Assembly (NCBI GenBank): GCA_963931865.1
Contig: OZ007510.1
Location: forward strand, 13,416,471-13,480,470
Length of the DNA: 64,000 bases
Direction of reading: 5' to 3'
DNA from: Axinella damicornis
Lineage: Eukaryota; Porifera; Demospongiae; Axinellida; Axinellidae
Positions 61,154 to 64,000 of this stretch are shown in pieces; positions within the stretch are counted from its first letter, which is position 1; the number at the start of each line of letters is the position of its first letter. The notes beneath the pieces are model-generated. The model worked only from the letters and a program-made list of their open reading frames with translations. It searched no databases and was not told the origin of the DNA. The position numbers and the translations under genes were made by a program.

Positions 61154-61650
61154 GATCTTGCAAATACCGTAAATTTTAAATCAGCGAATTTCCCTTGCAC
61201 GTGCACAATAATATTCAAATTCAACAACGAGCTAGCTCTCAGACGCACCTCGATACGCCGCCGCTCGGACTCAATCGTGAACCGTCTAGCTACCTGTTCG
61301 ACTCAAGGAATCGTGAACTGTCTAGCTACCTGTTCGACGGACGATAGCGACAACAAAGACGGAGAGACCATGCACTCGTGGACATTGGCTAGAGCACAAC
61401 ATTCTGCCTCCTCGGTGGCGACACTGACAAAGGCAGAGACTGCGGCTCAGAGTCGTGGACCTACCGTGGCGCCATGGCCGGTGATGTTGGTGCTAGACTG
61501 CTTCAGCTACAAACGCTAACCTGACTCACAGTTGCTGTGATGTACACGAGTGTATGTTTAGTGCCATAATTTCTGTGCTCATTGCCCTGTCACAGTCATG
61601 TGAATGCAACTGCTCCATGCATGTCCTGCCGCTCAGGCTCGCCCCCCAAT
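61040..61650. mobile_element. Possible inverted-repeat element with ttggggcgagcctgag ends
   Basis: attggggcgagcctgagcg at 61040 is mirrored by cgctcaggctcgcccccc-aat at 61630-61650. The left end is also a small palindrome (tggggc...gcccca) shared with 40958. atgtcctgc flanks the right-hand piece on both sides (61621-61629 and 61649-61657), so that piece may be a separate tiny insertion rather than this element's terminus. Confidence 0.4.
61102..61153. repeat. (TTGC)n microsatellite
   Basis: About 13 tandem copies of the tetramer. A 37-bp imperfect tandem duplication (cgtgaac.gtctagctac) follows at about 61276-61337. Confidence 0.95.
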
Positions 61651-62000
61651 GTCCTGCATTCCACTAGTAAGTAAATTGCCACACAGCACTGCCATGGAAA
61701 AAAATCTTTCTTGGATGTTTTCAAGATTCCATAATCCATTCCACTTTCAGTTCCACCGTTCCAGTCCATTTTCCAGTCCAGTGAGAGACGCCCCTATAAC
61801 ACTGTAGTGAGAGCAGTGTTCCTATATAAGTAGCACTGCCTACATTGGGGAAGTATGTGGTATGCAGTGTTTAGATGCAATCAGTATTGAAATCCACTGT
61901 ACATACTGGCTCCACTCCCCCTTCTCGTCCCTGCACTGCCACTGATGCTGATATCTGGTTGTGCTATACTAACTTAATTACTCATACTCTCTCTAACTAG

Positions 62001-62034
62001 GGTGTCACACCTCCTCAGAAACTGTGCCTTCCTG
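62001..62034 (+). CDS. Unrecognised plus-strand gene, exon a
   Basis: Between ctaactag and gtgcgtg. In the phase that fits the next exon it reads CHTSSETVPS. Short; supported only by the splice chain with the following exons. Confidence 0.4.
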
Positions 62035-62225
62035 GTGCGTGCGTCTCGGGTATTGAAACTTCACAAACTACCTCCTCTGTTTCAAAGATAGAGGATAGAG
62101 TATCTACTTCCATTATGTACTGCTTTTGAAGGAGGTGGATGACATTGGAAGCTCATTGACGTAAGCTGTTCAGTTAGACGTTCAGGGTATTTATACTGAC
62201 TTTGTGATGTTCTTGTTTTGTATAG

Positions 62226-62280
62226 TGCAACTACAACCCGTGAACACCTAATCTACTCATCTGAGTTCCTGAGGCAACCT
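62226..62280 (+). CDS. Unrecognised plus-strand gene, exon b
   Basis: Between tgtatag and gtaagcc. It reads ATTTREHLIYSSEFLRQP after a split codon. YSSEFLR is close to, but not, the canonical eIF4E-binding Y-x4-L-hydrophobic motif. Phase connects on both sides. Confidence 0.5.
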
Positions 62281-62393
62281 GTAAGCCTGTCCAGTGAATG
62301 GACCCTTTCTTTCGCAGTTTTATAATAAGTTATAACCCCCTTCCTCCTCCTTCCCTCCATCCTACTGAGCATTCATACCATTCCTTCCTGCAG

Positions 62394-62454
62394 TGGACTT
62401 GTAGTAGACACTCTTGGGACAGTCGTCAGCTCACCACTGTTCCAACCCTGGGAG
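62394..62454 (+). CDS. Unrecognised plus-strand gene, exon c
   Basis: Between tcctgcag and gtatgcc. It reads WTCSRHSWDSRQLTTVPTLG with a split last codon. Confidence 0.45.
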
Positions 62455-63146
62455 GTATGCCAGAGTACATTGGACATAATTATGTGTTAGCTGAGACTCA
62501 TACTGCGGACATGTCGAGCTCTAGTCTGAGTATACCGGAAATACTGGACCCAGTGTGGGGTTCAGTACTGAGGATATGTTGCCTGTAGTCTGGGTACTGG
62601 ACCCAGAGTGGGGTATAGCCTGTAGTCTGGTCTTGCTTTCAGGATCACACAAGATCTCTCCCCTAATTATCCACGTTCCCCCTTACGATTAGTCGACTGA
62701 TTGACTGAATTAAGGCTGTTGACTAATATTCTCAGAGTGTGCTGATTAGTTGCTGCACATGCACAGTTCAGTACCTCATGCTCATGGTTGTGACAAGATG
62801 GCTAAGAGCCTCTGCTAGTTCTTGCTCAGGCGCCATACAGCAAATGTTGGTCTGGCAGCAGCTGGGTCTGCCAGACCTGTTCCGCTGCCTTCACAGGAGC
62901 TGCTAGCTGAAGCTGTCTAGCATTAACATACTTCCTGTTTCATACTCAATCAGTCGATTAGTCACCTAAGCAAGCTATGTCAACTAGAGAAATTCCCTTG
63001 TTGTTCGACTAGGGAAATTCCCGATCCCTAACTTGCCAACTTTCGTCACCTGCAGTATAAGTGATGTTTGTACTGGTATCACAGAGTGAGATTATCTTGT
63101 GACAATGAGCTCTCATTATCGTTTGCTGTGTTTGTGTCTCTGCCAG

Positions 63147-63236
63147 TTGTGAATCACAGTGAGCTTGTGCAACATGCTGAAGCAGCATTTGGCGAAGGAA
63201 TGAGCACCACTGATTCTCTAAGTGAATACGTCGGAG
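63147..63236 (+). CDS. Unrecognised plus-strand gene, exon d
   Basis: Between tctgccag and gtgtaac. It reads VNHSELVQHAEAAFGEGMST, then TDSLSEYVG. Hydrophilic, Ser/Thr-rich, probably disordered. Confidence 0.45.
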
Positions 63237-63297
63237 GTGTAACTGGCACACAAAGCCCTACTCTATTCCCACAATGAGTTGCATCCTCCTGATGCAG

Positions 63298-63346
63298 GTG
63301 CTGAGGTGTGCATACCCTCAGGCTCCTCCCTCTGCAAGAGAGCCAG
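63298..63346 (+). CDS. Unrecognised plus-strand gene, exon e
   Basis: Using the acceptor ctgatgcag (an upstream one gives a stop), it reads GAEVCIPSGSSLCKRA with a split codon completed by exon f. Donor gtaaca. Confidence 0.45.
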
Positions 63347-63407
63347 GTAACAAATTACTAGGTGCCATTATCATTCCTATTGTGAACCCCTCTTGTGTCC
63401 CTCATAG

Positions 63408-63450
63408 CCTTGCAAACCCGAAAGATATACCTGCTGCTGGCGTTTTACAG
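63408..63450 (+). CDS. Unrecognised plus-strand gene, exon f
   Basis: Between cctcatag and gtgtgtg. It reads LANPKDIPAAGVLQ, ending in phase 0. Confidence 0.5.
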
Positions 63451-63714
63451 GTGTGTGTATGTGAACTCAAGGTGAATATTACACTTCTTGCTGCTTGTCA
63501 ACTCAGTGTACTGTGTGCATTTGCTCTTTCTCTTCTAGCATGTACCAGCGCCAGCAATGTAGTACATTGTAATCCCACCCCCATCTGTACATACACACGT
63601 GCACTAGAACCCCACACGCTGACGGAAGTGGGTGCATGTGTGCACTGTGGATCTTCCGGGTCCAACATACCATACCCTCTTCCATCCCTCCTTCCCTCCC
63701 CCCCCTCTCCTCAG

Positions 63715-64000
63715 TTCCAGAAGTTGTGTCTGCTGATCCTCCTGCTGGTCAAGGACGCTGACCACCTGGTCATTACAGGCTCACCCCTGCACTTTGTAAT
63801 GCCAAGGAGAAGTACTCCACTGTTGACAAGGTATGAGACATTCATCTCCACCTGCTCCTCCCTTCCTGCTCATCTCCTTCTACCACTCTGCCTTCCCTCT
63901 AGCTGTGCTGGCTAATGACTGAGCTAATGGAGCAGTGTAACAGCGGAGAGACCTCCCGCGTCATCCTCCACCAGAAGATCCTCAGCATGTGATCATCTTC
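63715..64000 (+). other. Further probable exons at the right edge
   Basis: Acceptors at about 63713, 63779 and 63902 precede coding-looking stretches, among them LTPALCNAKEKYSTVDK (63780-63831, then a donor gtatgag) and LCWLMTELMEQCNSGE (from 63903). These last two join in phase. No family is recognised, and the right edge of the window cuts the locus. Confidence 0.4.

Noticed and set aside
61028..61519. 163-codon ORF over the TTGC repeat
   Set aside because: It contains a CLLA tandem stretch from the microsatellite and a 37-bp duplication, and lies inside a possible transposon. No conserved features.

Overview
The window looks like a repeat-dominated piece of an animal nuclear genome. The genes have GT-AG introns, and one is a large spectrin-repeat cytoskeletal protein, which points to a metazoan. 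Short introns and many small inverted-repeat transposons would suit a sponge or another early-branching animal, but that is an inference; nothing here fixes the species. No rRNA, tRNA, CRISPR array or bacterial operon was seen.

Layout. 1-28755 is a 21-bp tandem array that also runs off the left edge. It is interrupted once, at 9873-11880, by a 2.0-kb inverted-repeat element with an 8-bp target duplication. The 21-bp unit is free of stop codons in five of six frames, so the very long ORFs there are artefacts of the repeat. 29034-29930 is a short inverted-repeat element. 29941-36185 is an AT-rich satellite of about 42 bp whose orientation flips around a 1.07-kb core of a different repeat. A 200-N gap follows at 36186-36385. 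36386-42532 (copy A) and 51072-57410 (copy B) are two diverged copies of one segment of about 6.2 kb, and copy A begins exactly at the gap.

Genes. A minus-strand multi-exon gene encoding spectrin-like repeats runs from copy B (about 55.3 kb) down to 47458. Its best exons are 51267-51519, 50688-50817, 50167-50304, 49763-49927, 49464-49627, 49130-49284, 48478-48810, 47938-48138 and 47458-47577. Copy A carries duplicated exons of the same gene. Several exons contain small tandem duplications that break the frame, so this locus is either decaying or carries assembly indels. At 59030-59152 a relic of an FTSJ1/Trm7-type methyltransferase first exon lies head-to-head with a candidate plus-strand first exon at 59383. 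An unrecognised plus-strand gene has phase-consistent exons from 62001 to 63450.

Mobile elements. The part from 36 to 61.6 kb is dense in non-autonomous DNA transposons with visible target duplications of 8, 9, 6 or TTAA type, plus a Gypsy integrase remnant. The most unusual are elements of 32-39 bp that are essentially nothing but two terminal repeats, one of them (60052-60083) flanked by a perfect 9-bp duplication. Longer relatives at 58070-58510 and 60402-60984 share the same ends and also have perfect 9-bp duplications. A separate 35-bp hairpin at 59603-59637 splits what reads as a continuous ORF. Coordinates of repeat blocks are approximate to a few bases.
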